From a bacterium (lineage in GTDB: Bacteria > Sysuimicrobiota > Sysuimicrobiia > Sysuimicrobiales > Segetimicrobiaceae): a stretch of 64,000 nt of DNA. This document shows positions 53,612 to 62,408 of the stretch, one piece after another. Position numbers and translations under genes: made by a program. The notes beneath the pieces are model-generated. The model worked only from the letters and a program-made list of their open reading frames with translations. It was not told the origin of the DNA and searched no databases. Numbering within the stretch: position 1 is the stretch's first letter; each line of letters begins with the position of its first letter. Location: contig DASYZR010000116.1 of NCBI GenBank assembly GCA_035945995.1, forward strand, positions 28,695 through 92,694, in the 5' to 3' direction.

Positions 53612-54396
53612 CCCAACAGCACCGCCAACGCGGGCAGAGACAGGCCAACTGTGAGCGCGAGGACGGCCACGAACGACGGGCCCCCGGCCGCCGTCGCCCG
53701 CCGGTCGAGGATCTCGAGCGCGATGAGGCGCAGGCCGTCGAGCGCATGGTATAGGACCGCCGCGACCAGCCCAACCTCCATCGGAATCAGATACGGCATG
53801 CTGTAGGCCCTCACGGTCTGATCGTACAGATCGGGAGCCAGCGGAAAGAGCGCGACGTCGAGCACGTGGACGAGGAGGAACCCGAGAATCCCCGCGCCCG
53901 CGGCCCGATTGAGGGCAAAAGCCCACTGCCCCGGATAGTGCCACCGGCCGATCGGCTCACGGCGGGCCACTCTGAGACCAATCCCCATGCCGGCCGACGC
54001 AACGGCCAGGTATGTCGCCGTGGCGATGACCACGAGCCCGCCGACGAGGACCGAGGGGATCCAGGCATATTCCGGGGCAATCCCGCCGTGATGGGAGAGC
54101 GGGGCCGCCATCACCGCCACGGTCCCGACACCCGCGAATCCGACCGCGATGGCCGCGGCCGTCACGTCGAGGGCCGCTCGGACGGCGGGCCGCCGGATCA
54201 CCTCGCGCAGCATCCCCTGCACGCCGACGACGCCGTGCGTCAGCGCGAGGACCAGCAGGGTCCAGTCGAACGCCCGCCAGCCGGCGCCGCGCCAGCGTCC
54301 GCCGACGAACGCGGCGCCCGTCGCCGACGGGGCCGTGGCGTAGTGCATCAGAAAGAGGTGGATGAGCACGAAGGCAACCATGAGGACACCGGTCAC
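53599..54396 (-). CDS. Succinate dehydrogenase membrane anchor, SdhD-like and SdhC-like halves in one chain
   Basis: 265 residues with about seven hydrophobic helices. The first half (VLMVAFVLIHLFLMHYA, then RAFDWTLLVLALTHGVVGVQ) matches SdhD-type anchors. The second half (GQWAFALNRAAGAGILGFLL, then VHVLDVALF and MEVGLVAAVLYHALDGLRL) matches SdhC/cytochrome b556-type anchors, with conserved His residues in both as possible haem b ligands. Normally these are two genes. GTG 54396 is the only standard start, but the codons just before it read FAWYYLRV, the usual start region of SdhD, so translation may begin upstream at an unusual codon. Operon with sdhA and sdhB. Confidence 0.85.
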   Translation of the reverse strand: MTGVLMVAFVLIHLFLMHYATAPSATGAAFVGGRWRGAGWRAFDWTLLVLALTHGVVGVQGMLREVIRRPAVRAALDVTAAAIAVGFAGVGTVAVMAAPLSHHGGIAPEYAWIPSVLVGGLVVIATATYLAVASAGMGIGLRVARREPIGRWHYPGQWAFALNRAAGAGILGFLLVHVLDVALFPLAPDLYDQTVRAYSMPYLIPMEVGLVAAVLYHALDGLRLIALEILDRRATAAGGPSFVAVLALTVGLSLPALAVLLGWRR

Positions 54397-54466
54397 CCGG
54401 AGGTAGTACCAGGCGAACGCCTGCCGGCCCGCCCCAGGCCTACCCCCTGCCCCTCCGGCCGCCGCC

Positions 54467-55171
54467 CTATCGATGGACGGCGCCCTTTCGCAGCAGTTGA
54501 ATCGACAGCAGGGGGTTGACGCCGACCGGACAGACGGTCACGCAGTTGCCGACGCTGTGGCATGCGAAAATGCCGCCGTCGGAAGCAACGAGGCGCAGCC
54601 GTTCGGCGCCGGCCTTGTCGCGTGTGTCGGCGCTGACCGCGTAGGCGCGATTGAGGGCCGCGGGACCGAGAAACTCGGGAACGATCGCCGCCACCGGACA
54701 CGCCGAGTAGCACGCGCCGCACGAGATGCAGTCGATCTGCCGGTCCACCACCTCCCGCGCGGCGCCGCCCGGGGGGATGACGGCCGGGTCCGCGGCCGGG
54801 CCGAGCAGCGACGTCGTCTCGCCGACATAGAAGGGATCCACCGCGCGGTACTTGTCGAAGAACGGGCGGAGGTCGACGAGCAGATCTTTGACGACGGGGA
54901 GCGACCGCAGGGGCTCGACGCTCACGGGCGGCCGCAGATGTTCGAGGCGCAGGCCACAGGCCAGCCCTTCGCGGCCGTTCACGACCATCGCGCACGACCC
55001 GCACATGCCGGCACGGCACGAGTACCGGAACGCCAGCGTGGAATCCAGTTGCTCGAGAATCCAAAACAGCGCGTCGAGGACGCTCATCATCGGCCGCGCG
55101 TCGACCGTGTAGGACTGCCAGCGGGGCCGGCGGTCCGCCGCGGGGTCGAACCGCCTGACGCGCACGATCAC
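54467..55171 (-). CDS. sdhB: Succinate dehydrogenase/fumarate reductase iron-sulfur subunit
   Basis: 234 residues. Three Fe-S cluster motifs in order: 2Fe-2S (YSCRAGMCGSC ... GLAC), 4Fe-4S (CISCGACYSACPV) and 3Fe-4S (CHSVGNCVTVCPVGVNP). Carries electrons from the flavoprotein to the quinone at the membrane anchor. GTG 55171 overlaps the sdhA stop (GTGA). Confidence 0.95.
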   Translation of the reverse strand: MIVRVRRFDPAADRRPRWQSYTVDARPMMSVLDALFWILEQLDSTLAFRYSCRAGMCGSCAMVVNGREGLACGLRLEHLRPPVSVEPLRSLPVVKDLLVDLRPFFDKYRAVDPFYVGETTSLLGPAADPAVIPPGGAAREVVDRQIDCISCGACYSACPVAAIVPEFLGPAALNRAYAVSADTRDKAGAERLRLVASDGGIFACHSVGNCVTVCPVGVNPLLSIQLLRKGAVHR

Positions 55172-56886
55172 GCGGGCGCGAGTCCCTGCGGGACCTCGTT
55201 CGCGTCCCGGGGCGCAAGACGCGCGAGACGGACCGGCTCGGTCCACGGGTCGCGGCCCGCCGACTGAAACACGTTCGCGAGCCAGTGCGCATCATCGCGG
55301 TCCGGGAAATCGCGCCGCGCGTGCGACCCGCGGCTCTCCCGGCGGTACCTCGCGGCCGTCGCGGTCAACCGGGCGGCCGCGAGCAGGTTCCGCACGTCCA
55401 GGACCTGCTGCCACGCGAGATTGGCGCGCGGTCCGCCCGGGGCCCCCGCGGACGCAACCCGTTCCTCGAGCACACCGATCGCATCCAACGCACGGCGGAG
55501 CCCCGCGTCGTCGCGGACCAGGCCGACATGTTCCCACATCGTCTGCTGGAGCGCGTCGCGGATCGCAAAGGGGTTCTCCGCCGGCGCGCGGCCGAGCGGC
55601 GCGGTCGCGCGCCGGCAGGCCTCCGCGGCCTCGCCGGCATCCGGCGCCGCCTCGGGGAGCGCGGTGCACTCTTCGGCCGCCGTCAGGCCCGCCCGCCGGC
55701 CGAAGACGCACGATTCGGCCACACCGTTGCCGCCGAGGCGGTTGGCGCCGTGCACCCCCCCGGCGTCCTCCCCGGCCACCAGCAGTCCGGGCATCGCGGT
55801 GCGGCACGCGGGGTCGATGCGCACGCCGCCCATGTGGAAATGCGCCGTCGGCGTGACCTCCACCGGCCCCCGCGCGAGATCGTAGCCCACCTCCGCGCAG
55901 CGGCGGGCCATGCCCGGAAAATGGCGGAGCACGAAGTCCGGCCCGAGGTGCGAGGCGTCGAGCAGTACGCCCCCGGACGGCGTTCCCCGCCCGGCCATGA
56001 TCTCGAGATAACTCGCCCGGGCCACCACGTCGCGCGTCGCGCGCTCCATGCGCGCCGGGTCGTACCGCGCCATGAACCGCTCGCCCTGCGCGTTGAGGAG
56101 ATGCGCTCCCGCCCCGCGCAGCCCTTCTTCGAGCACCATGCCGGAGAGCCGGGACGCCCCGGCGAGGAGCCCCGTCGGGTGAAACTGCATCATCTCCATG
56201 TCCATGAGATCGCAGCCGGCGCGGTACGCCATCGCGTAGCCGTCCCCGGTCTTTTCGAGGGACGGCGCCGAAAACGTGTACATGCGGGGCCCGCCGCCCG
56301 TGGCGAGTACTGCGACCCGCGAGCGGACGAGCAGAAACTCACCCGTGGCGTGCCGCAGCAGGAGGGCGCCGGTGATCCGTCCGCCGGGGCGGTCGTGGAG
56401 GAGATCCACGGCGCGCGTTTCGTCGAGGCACCGGATATCCCGCGCGAAGAGCTGGTCGTGGAGGCGGCTCACGATCTCGATCCCGGTGAGGTCGCCCCGA
56501 TGCACCGTCCGGTCGAACGATTGGCCGGCGAACGCCTTCTGATGGATGTGGCCGTCCTCCCGGCGGTCGAAGAAGACCCCGATGTTCGTCTCGAGCCGCC
56601 GGATGATCTCCGGCGCGTCGGATACGAGCGCCCACGCGAGCTCCTGGTCGTTCAGAAACTGTCCGCCGATGATGGTGTCCCGAAAGTGCAGCTCGGGCGA
56701 GTCGCGTGGGTCGAGCGCCGCGTTGAAGCCGCCCTGCACGAGGCGCGTACAGCCGCTTTTGCCGATCAGGCCCTTGCTGGCGACGACGATGCGGAGGCGC
56801 GGGTTGACGTCGTACGCGTGCAGAGCGGCCATCAACCCCGCCCCGCCGCTGCCGATGATCAGAATGTCACACTGCAGCGTCTCCAT
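55168..56886 (-). CDS. sdhA: Succinate dehydrogenase/fumarate reductase flavoprotein subunit
   Basis: 572 residues. FAD site ILIIGSGGAGLMAALHA; substrate-site segments MMQFHPTGLL, EEGLRGAGAHLLN, HFHMGGVRID, and AGEDAGGVHGANRLGGNGVA. The place where classical SdhA/FrdA have the covalent FAD-His (S-H-T-x-x-A-Q-G-G) reads SGCTRLVQGG, so the His is missing and FAD should be bound non-covalently. Oxidises succinate to fumarate or the reverse; next to fumarase in the same operon. ATG 56886 lies right after a duplicated 72-bp leader. Confidence 0.93.
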   Translation of the reverse strand: METLQCDILIIGSGGAGLMAALHAYDVNPRLRIVVASKGLIGKSGCTRLVQGGFNAALDPRDSPELHFRDTIIGGQFLNDQELAWALVSDAPEIIRRLETNIGVFFDRREDGHIHQKAFAGQSFDRTVHRGDLTGIEIVSRLHDQLFARDIRCLDETRAVDLLHDRPGGRITGALLLRHATGEFLLVRSRVAVLATGGGPRMYTFSAPSLEKTGDGYAMAYRAGCDLMDMEMMQFHPTGLLAGASRLSGMVLEEGLRGAGAHLLNAQGERFMARYDPARMERATRDVVARASYLEIMAGRGTPSGGVLLDASHLGPDFVLRHFPGMARRCAEVGYDLARGPVEVTPTAHFHMGGVRIDPACRTAMPGLLVAGEDAGGVHGANRLGGNGVAESCVFGRRAGLTAAEECTALPEAAPDAGEAAEACRRATAPLGRAPAENPFAIRDALQQTMWEHVGLVRDDAGLRRALDAIGVLEERVASAGAPGGPRANLAWQQVLDVRNLLAAARLTATAARYRRESRGSHARRDFPDRDDAHWLANVFQSAGRDPWTEPVRLARLAPRDANEVPQGLAPA

Positions 56887-57030
56887 CAGAAGGCGTCGGT
56901 CAGTGACCCCTGACGATCCACTGCCGCCAGGGTCACCGGCACGGTCTGCGCCGCACGCCAGAAGGCGTCGGTCAGTGACCCCTGACGATCCACTGCCGCC
57001 AGGGTCAACGGCACGGTCTGCGCCGCACGC
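56887..57030. repeat. Tandem 72-bp duplication between fumarase beta and sdhA
   Basis: Two adjacent 72-bp units (56887-56958 and 56959-57030), differing at very few positions, directly before the sdhA start. Each contains the inverted repeat GTCAGTGACCCCTGAC. On the minus strand the units are open in phase, coding the repeat AAQTVPVTLAAVDRQGSL in a frame different from fumarase. No gene is assigned to it. Confidence 0.85.
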
Positions 57031-57037
57031 GGTCCCG

Positions 57038-57637
57038 TCACGGGGTGAGCCCCAGCTTCGTGTAGATCTCGGCGAGCCGTGCCTGCGCGGTTTGGGCGAC
57101 GTCCCGGTAAAGACTCGCGCCGTGCGCGTCCATCGCGACGGTGAGCGGTCCGAACCCCCGCACCCGAAACTGCCACAGGCACTCCGGCATGAGGTCTTCC
57201 CAGTACACGCGCTCGATGGCCTCGACCTGCTCCGTCTCCACCGACGCCGCGCCGCCGACGATCGCGAAGTAGGCCCCGCCGGACTCCCGGAACGCCGCGC
57301 TGCTGTCGTCGGACAGGCCGCCCTTGCCGATAATCGCCCGGACCCCATAGTCGCGGAGCAGGCCGCGCGTAAACCGGTCCATCCGCATGCTCGTCGTCGT
57401 GCCGACCGTGGTGGGCTCGTACCCGCTCGCCGCGGCGGCCGACGGTCGCACGTTGGGCGCCACGTGGAGCAGCACGCCGCCGCGAAGATCTGCCGGCGGC
57501 GCCTGGCCCTGATCGAAGATCCGGATGAGCGTGGCGTCCCGAATGCCCCAGACCACGCCGTCGAGCGTCACGGCGTCGCCGGCGCGAAGGCGCCGCACGT
57601 CCTCTTCCGACAACGGAGGGCGCAGACGGTGGTCCAT
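57038..57637 (-). CDS. Fumarate hydratase class I, beta subunit
   Basis: 199 residues. Beta domain of two-subunit Fe-S hydro-lyases (fumarase or L-tartrate dehydratase): LRAGDAVTLDGVVWGIRDA, VGTTTSMRMDRFTRGLL, IIGKGGLSDDSSAAFRESGG and the final FGPLTVAMDAHGASLY. Fumarase is favoured by the neighbouring SDH genes. Lies 1 bp after the alpha-subunit stop. Confidence 0.92.
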   Translation of the reverse strand: MDHRLRPPLSEEDVRRLRAGDAVTLDGVVWGIRDATLIRIFDQGQAPPADLRGGVLLHVAPNVRPSAAAASGYEPTTVGTTTSMRMDRFTRGLLRDYGVRAIIGKGGLSDDSSAAFRESGGAYFAIVGGAASVETEQVEAIERVYWEDLMPECLWQFRVRGFGPLTVAMDAHGASLYRDVAQTAQARLAEIYTKLGLTP

Positions 57638-57638
57638 T

Positions 57639-58535
57639 TTAGTACCCGATCTCCACCCGGCCGTCGCCGTAGACCCGCGCGCGACGCCGCTCGCCGCGCC
57701 AGCACTGCATGTTGACGGCCACGGGGTTGAGCGTGATGTGCGTCCAGGCCGTCTCGACGTGCACGTCCAGCACCGTCGTCTCGCCCCCGAGCCCCATCGG
57801 GCCGATCCCGGTGCTGTTGATCGCGTCCCGCATCTCGACTTCGAGCGCGGCGACCTCGGGGTCGGGATGCCGCGTGCCGACCGGGCGCAGCGTCGCCTTC
57901 TTGGCGAGCGTCATGCAGAGGTCGGAGGAACCGCCGATCCCGACGCCGACGATGGTCGGCGGACACGGCCGGCCGCCGGCCGCGACGCACGTCTCGAGGA
58001 TGAACTTCTTGATGCCGCCCACTCCGTCCGCGGGCAGGAGCATCTTGAGAAACGACATGCTTTCCGACCCGGACCCCTTCGGCATCATCACGATGTCGAT
58101 GTGGTCGATGGCGGTGGAAAACTCGACGTGGAACACCGGGACGCCCTCGCCGCTGCTGGTCTGGCGGTTCGTACGGCCGAGCGCGGAGACGATGCTCGAC
58201 CGCAGCGGCGTCTCGCGGGTCGCCCGCTCCACCCCGCGCCGGAGCGCGTCCAGCATCGCGGCGCCGTCGATTGCGATCCCCCTGCCGATGGTGATCCAGA
58301 AGATCGGGATCCCCGTGTCCTGACACACGAGCGTCTGCTTGCGGTCGGACACATCGATCGCGCGCAGCATCGTGGTCAGAATCCCGCGCGGCCCGGGCAG
58401 CGACTCGCGCTCGGCCGCGGCCCGCAGCGCCTCCCGCACGTCCGGCGGGATGTCGATCTGCGCCTCGACGTACAGGCGGCGGCCCAGGTCTTCGAACAGG
58501 ACGTCGGCGTTCACGAGCGTGGATGGGGGTTTCAT
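57639..58535 (-). CDS. Fumarate hydratase class I, alpha subunit
   Basis: 298 residues. Alpha domain carrying the 4Fe-4S cluster; candidate Cys ligands in LVCQDTGIPIF, LETCVAAGGRPCPPT and SSDLCMTL. Other family features: MPKGSGSESMSFLKMLLP, GIGGSSD, and NSTGIGPMGLGGETTVLDV. Interconverts fumarate and malate. First gene of the fumarase-SDH operon; ATG 58535. Confidence 0.92.
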   Translation of the reverse strand: MKPPSTLVNADVLFEDLGRRLYVEAQIDIPPDVREALRAAAERESLPGPRGILTTMLRAIDVSDRKQTLVCQDTGIPIFWITIGRGIAIDGAAMLDALRRGVERATRETPLRSSIVSALGRTNRQTSSGEGVPVFHVEFSTAIDHIDIVMMPKGSGSESMSFLKMLLPADGVGGIKKFILETCVAAGGRPCPPTIVGVGIGGSSDLCMTLAKKATLRPVGTRHPDPEVAALEVEMRDAINSTGIGPMGLGGETTVLDVHVETAWTHITLNPVAVNMQCWRGERRRARVYGDGRVEIGY

Positions 58536-58551
58536 CGGCGCCTCCCCGGCT

Positions 58552-59385
58552 CTACCGCACGGTCTTCAGGCCCCACGTGATCACCGTCCGCGCCTCAATG
58601 AGACGGAAGAGAAAATCCACGGCGATCCCGAGCACCGAGATCACGATCAACCCGGCGAAGATGTCCGGCACAAACAGATAGTACCGCGCGTTGTTGATGT
58701 ACCAGCCGAGGCCGCCGGTCGACCCCGCCACGCCGAACACGAGCTCCGCCGCCACCACGGTCCGCCAGCCGAACGCCCAGGCCGTCTGCAGGCCGGCGAG
58801 AATGTACGGCAGCGCCGCCGGCAGCAGCACGCCGGTGACGAGCGGCACCCCCCGCAGCCCGAGGTTGCGCGCCACCATGCGGGTCGTGGGGCTGATGGTC
58901 CGAAACCCGGCGTCGGTGTTGATCGCCACGGGCCACACCGTCGCGAGCGCCACGACGAACACGATTGCCTTCGGCGTGATGCCGAACCAGATCATCGCCA
59001 GCGGCAGAATCGCGATCGCCGGCAGCGGGTTCATCACGGCGATCAGCACCGACAGCACGTCGTGGCCGATCTGCGAGAATACGGCCGCCGACGCAAACGC
59101 GAACCCGGCGAGCGCGCCGACGGCGATGCCGGCGAGCAGTTCCTGGAGGGTGCTCGCCGTCGCCGCCGGAATCTGGCCGTTCGCCACGGCCCGCCACCCG
59201 GCCGCCGCCACCTGGAGAGGAGACGACACGAGCAGCGGGGAGATGCGCGTCGCCTGCACGTACGTCTCCCAAACACCGACCAGCCCGACGATGATGACGG
59301 CGTAGCGGAGGCCCGTCGGGAGCCGGCCCCATGCGGCCGCCCGGGGCGGCGCCGCCCGCCGGGCGTCACCCGTGAGGACGGCCAT
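58552..59385 (-). CDS. ABC transporter permease (nitrate/sulfonate/taurine type)
   Basis: 277 residues, about six membrane helices. SsuC/TauC-like signature: LVGVWETYVQATRISPLLVS and the EAA loop region, GWRTVVAAELVFGVAGSTGG followed by LGWYINNARYYL. Pairs with the ATPase and binding protein upstream. ATG 59385 overlaps the ATPase gene by 20 bp. Confidence 0.9.
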   Translation of the reverse strand: MAVLTGDARRAAPPRAAAWGRLPTGLRYAVIIVGLVGVWETYVQATRISPLLVSSPLQVAAAGWRAVANGQIPAATASTLQELLAGIAVGALAGFAFASAAVFSQIGHDVLSVLIAVMNPLPAIAILPLAMIWFGITPKAIVFVVALATVWPVAINTDAGFRTISPTTRMVARNLGLRGVPLVTGVLLPAALPYILAGLQTAWAFGWRTVVAAELVFGVAGSTGGLGWYINNARYYLFVPDIFAGLIVISVLGIAVDFLFRLIEARTVITWGLKTVR

Positions 59386-60184
59386 GGATCGCTCCCGCCG
59401 CCGCGAGCGGCGCGGCGGATCGTGACGGTTCGACGAGCAGCGTCCGCAGGTGGTCGGAGAGGTCCTTGAACGCCGCGCTGCCCAAGTCATCCGCGGCGCG
59501 GGTATCCACGACTTCCCGCACGCGGCCGCGCTCACCCGACATCACGAGGACCCGGTGGCCGAGAAACACCGCTTCCTGGATCGAGTGCGTGACGAGCACG
59601 ATGGTGACCCCCGTCCGCTTCCAGATCTCGTTGAGCTCGATCTGGAGCCGGCTGCGCGTGATCTCGTCGAGCGCGCCGAACGGCTCGTCCATGAGCAGCA
59701 CCTCGGGCTCCAGCGCAAGCGCGCGGGCGATGGCGGTCCGCTGCTTCATCCCCCCGGAGAGCTGATGCGGATAGCGGTCTGCGGCCTGGGCAATGTTGAC
59801 GAGATCCAGCATCTGCCGCGCCCGCGCCACTGCCGCGGCCCCCCGCACCCCGCGCGCCACCCCGAGCGCGTACACCACGTTACCGAGGACGGTGCGCCAC
59901 GGGAAGAGCTGCTCGAAGTCCTGAAACACGACGGCGCGGTCCGGTCCGGGGCCGGTGACCGGATGGCCGTCCTGGAGGATTGCGCCGCGCGCCGGGAAGA
60001 GAAATCCCGCCAGCGCTTTGAGGAGCGTCGTCTTGCCGCACCCCGACGGCCCGATGATCACCAGTTTCTCGCCGCGCGCGACGGCAAAGCTCGCGCCCTC
60101 GACGACGCGCGCCTCGCCGTACGCGATGTCGACGTCCAGCGCGGCGAGGCGCGGGACAGGACCCGGCGCCGGCGGGGCCCCCAC
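59366..60184 (-). CDS. ABC transporter ATP-binding protein (nitrate/sulfonate/taurine type)
   Basis: 272 residues. Walker A IIGPSGCGKTTLLKAL, Q-loop VFQDFEQLFPWRTVLGNV, ABC signature HQLSGGMKQRTAIARAL, Walker B LLMDEPFGALD, H-loop VTHSIQEAV; typical SsuB/TauB. GTG 60184 is chosen because the binding-protein gene ends at 60196; the longer frame overlaps it. Confidence 0.92.
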   Translation of the reverse strand: MGAPPAPGPVPRLAALDVDIAYGEARVVEGASFAVARGEKLVIIGPSGCGKTTLLKALAGFLFPARGAILQDGHPVTGPGPDRAVVFQDFEQLFPWRTVLGNVVYALGVARGVRGAAAVARARQMLDLVNIAQAADRYPHQLSGGMKQRTAIARALALEPEVLLMDEPFGALDEITRSRLQIELNEIWKRTGVTIVLVTHSIQEAVFLGHRVLVMSGERGRVREVVDTRAADDLGSAAFKDLSDHLRTLLVEPSRSAAPLAAAGAIHGRPHG

Positions 60185-60195
60185 GGATGCGGCGC

Positions 60196-61170
60196 TCAGC
60201 TCCCGCTGCACCGGAGCACGGGCAGCTCGATGTCGCACATCGACCCCGGCACCTTCGACAGGAGACCGATGGAGTGCATGAACTGCGCGTACGTCATGAA
60301 CCCGTGCGGCGTCGTCGCATACCGCACCCCGGGCCTGGTCATCCACGCCAGGAACTCGTCCGGCCCCGGCCGGCCGTGCGCGTCCGCCGAGAGAATCGCC
60401 GCCGTCTCTTTGGGATGGGCGTTGATGAACGCCGTCGCCTCCGTAAGATCGCGGGCCATGCCGTCGACGAGTTGAGGATACGCCGCGGCGATCTTGTCCG
60501 TCGTGAACACACTGTTGAACGTGCTCTCTCCGAACAGGTCGTAGCTCCGGAGGATGATCCGGCCGCCCGCCGCGACTTCCTCGAACTGGAACGGCGGCGA
60601 CGACAGGTGCGCGGTCAACTGCCCGTTCAGCAGCGCCTGCACGCCGACGGGATGCTCGATCGAGACGATGTCGGTGTCCAGGGCGCCGGCATTGCCGAAC
60701 ACCTTCTGCGCCGCTTTGCGCAGCACGATGGCCTGAATCGAATCGACGCCCGGCATGCCGATCTTCATCCCCGGTTTAAGATCGCGCAGGGTGCGCACCG
60801 ACGCGTCGCGGGTCACGAGCCAGAGGTTCATCTCGTTCATCGCCGCGACGAGCCGGAGCCCCGCCCCCCGGTCCCAGCCGATGAGAAACGGTGCGACGCC
60901 GCCCGCGCCGAACTGGATTTGCCCCGCGATCATCCCGGTGCGGATCGTCGCCCCGTTGGCCAGCAGCGTCCAGGCGAACGACGTCCCGGGGAATTGCTTC
61001 TCCAGCGTGTGCTGGGCCTTGATGACCAGCAGCGTCGCGTAGCCGATCCCGGGTTGATAGGCGATCGTGACGGTCGCCGGGGCGGCCGGGGCCGCGCGGC
61101 CCGGGCCGGTCCACGCGCCGAGCACGGCGACGGCCGTGGCCAGCGCAAGCGCGATGCGGACTGATCTCAT
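60196..61170 (-). CDS. ABC transporter substrate-binding protein (NMT1/SsuA-like)
   Basis: 324 residues. Signal peptide MRSVRIALALATAVAVLGAW. Periplasmic fold with TVTIAYQPGIGYATLLVI, LANGATIRTGMIAGQIQFGA, LVAAMNEMNLWLVTR, LKPGMKIGMPGVDSIQAIVL and a Trp/Phe-rich C-terminal part; matches the family that binds sulfonates, nitrate or thiamine precursors. Ligand unknown. First gene of the three-gene transporter operon; divergent from the gene at 61331. Confidence 0.9.
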   Translation of the reverse strand: MRSVRIALALATAVAVLGAWTGPGRAAPAAPATVTIAYQPGIGYATLLVIKAQHTLEKQFPGTSFAWTLLANGATIRTGMIAGQIQFGAGGVAPFLIGWDRGAGLRLVAAMNEMNLWLVTRDASVRTLRDLKPGMKIGMPGVDSIQAIVLRKAAQKVFGNAGALDTDIVSIEHPVGVQALLNGQLTAHLSSPPFQFEEVAAGGRIILRSYDLFGESTFNSVFTTDKIAAAYPQLVDGMARDLTEATAFINAHPKETAAILSADAHGRPGPDEFLAWMTRPGVRYATTPHGFMTYAQFMHSIGLLSKVPGSMCDIELPVLRCSGS

Positions 61171-61330
61171 GGTCACCCGCCTTCCGTTGGAGCCTGACAT
61201 CGACGCTTTGCGCGGGCTTCTGCTGCTGGGGATCGGCCTCCTTCACCGGCGGCGGCGAGGCCCGTCACACGATCGGCGGCCGGGCCGGCCGGGGAGGAAC
61301 GATCCGGGACCCCGTGCTATTAGGGGGGCT

Positions 61331-62371
61331 GTGATCACACCGACGACCGATCAGCGCAAGGTCGGCGAGAGCATCGACCGGCTGATTGCCGCGGACGGGG
61401 CCGGGCGCGGGGTCATCGACGAGCTCTACCCCGCGGCGCGCGCCCTCCACGACGGGCCGCTGTGTCTCGAGGCGGCGGCACGGCTCCTGTCCCGTGTGAG
61501 CCACGGCGATCCCGTTGTCCTGGCGACGGGCTTTCCGATGTACCCGTGGTTCATCGGCGAGCAGGACGGCCCGGTCGGCGCCGCCACTCTCGCCCGCGCG
61601 CTGGTCCTGGCGCGCGGCGCGCGGCCGGTGATCGTCACCGATCCCGTCAACGTCGACCTCTGCGCGGCCGCCGTCCGCGGGGCGGGCCTCTACGTGCGGC
61701 CGCTCGGCGACGCGCTCGGCCTTCCTACGACCGCGGCCGTGCTGCCCTTTCCGCTGGAGTGGACCGAGGCAGAAGAGCGGACCCGCGAGGTCTTGGAGAC
61801 GCTTCGGCCGGCGGCGCTGATCGCCGTCGAGCGGCCCGGGGCCAACGAGCACCGGCACTACCACTCGGCGGGCGGGAAGAGCCTCACGGCGCACTGCGGC
61901 AAAATCGACCCGTTATTCGCCGCCGCGCGGGCCGCGGGGGTGCTCACGATTGCGGTGGCCGACGGCGGAAACGAGCTGGGCTGTGCGCCGATCCGGGAGA
62001 CGATCCTCCGCACCGTCCCGCACGCACGCCGGTGCGCCTGCCCGTGCGCCGGCACCGTGGTCCCGGAGGTGGCGGCCGAGGTGCTGGTCGCGGCGGGGAT
62101 TTCGAATTGGGGCGCGTACGGAATCGAAGCGGCGATGGCGCTTCTGCTCGGACGGCCCGAGGTACTGCACGACCGCCACACCGACGCCCGCGCGCACGAC
62201 CGCTGCGCGGACGCCGGTGCGAACAACGACGGGCCAGGCCTGCTCGATCCCGGCGCGGACGCGGTGCCGGCCCGCCTTCACGGTCATCTGGTCGACCTGC
62301 TCGGCCAAGTGGTCGCGGGCGGACTCGATCTGGGGCGCCTGTACCGCGAGCCGCGCTATCCCTGGTTGTAG
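61331..62371 (+). CDS. D-glutamate cyclase-like (DUF4392) protein
   Basis: 346 residues. Characteristic stretches: VVLATGFPMYPWFIGEQDGP, GARPVIVTDPVNVDLCAAAV, LIAVERPGANEHRHYHSAGG, TIAVADGGNELGCAPIRETI and ISNWGAYGIEAAMALLLGRP. The family includes mammalian D-glutamate cyclase and bacterial proteins of unknown role. GTG 61331 follows AGGGGGG and lies before the first conserved block; the frame is open further upstream into the transporter promoter. Intergenic 61171-61330 shows nothing else. Confidence 0.82.
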   Translation: MITPTTDQRKVGESIDRLIAADGAGRGVIDELYPAARALHDGPLCLEAAARLLSRVSHGDPVVLATGFPMYPWFIGEQDGPVGAATLARALVLARGARPVIVTDPVNVDLCAAAVRGAGLYVRPLGDALGLPTTAAVLPFPLEWTEAEERTREVLETLRPAALIAVERPGANEHRHYHSAGGKSLTAHCGKIDPLFAAARAAGVLTIAVADGGNELGCAPIRETILRTVPHARRCACPCAGTVVPEVAAEVLVAAGISNWGAYGIEAAMALLLGRPEVLHDRHTDARAHDRCADAGANNDGPGLLDPGADAVPARLHGHLVDLLGQVVAGGLDLGRLYREPRYPWL

Positions 62372-62408
62372 CCGCCGGCGCCCGCCGCGCCGCCGGCGCG
62401 CGAAGTCG

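Noticed and set aside
56886..57182. Minus-strand frame spanning the 72-bp repeats as a gene
   Set aside because: Two-thirds of it is a shadow of fumarase beta; the repeated peptide has no recognised pattern or ribosome site.
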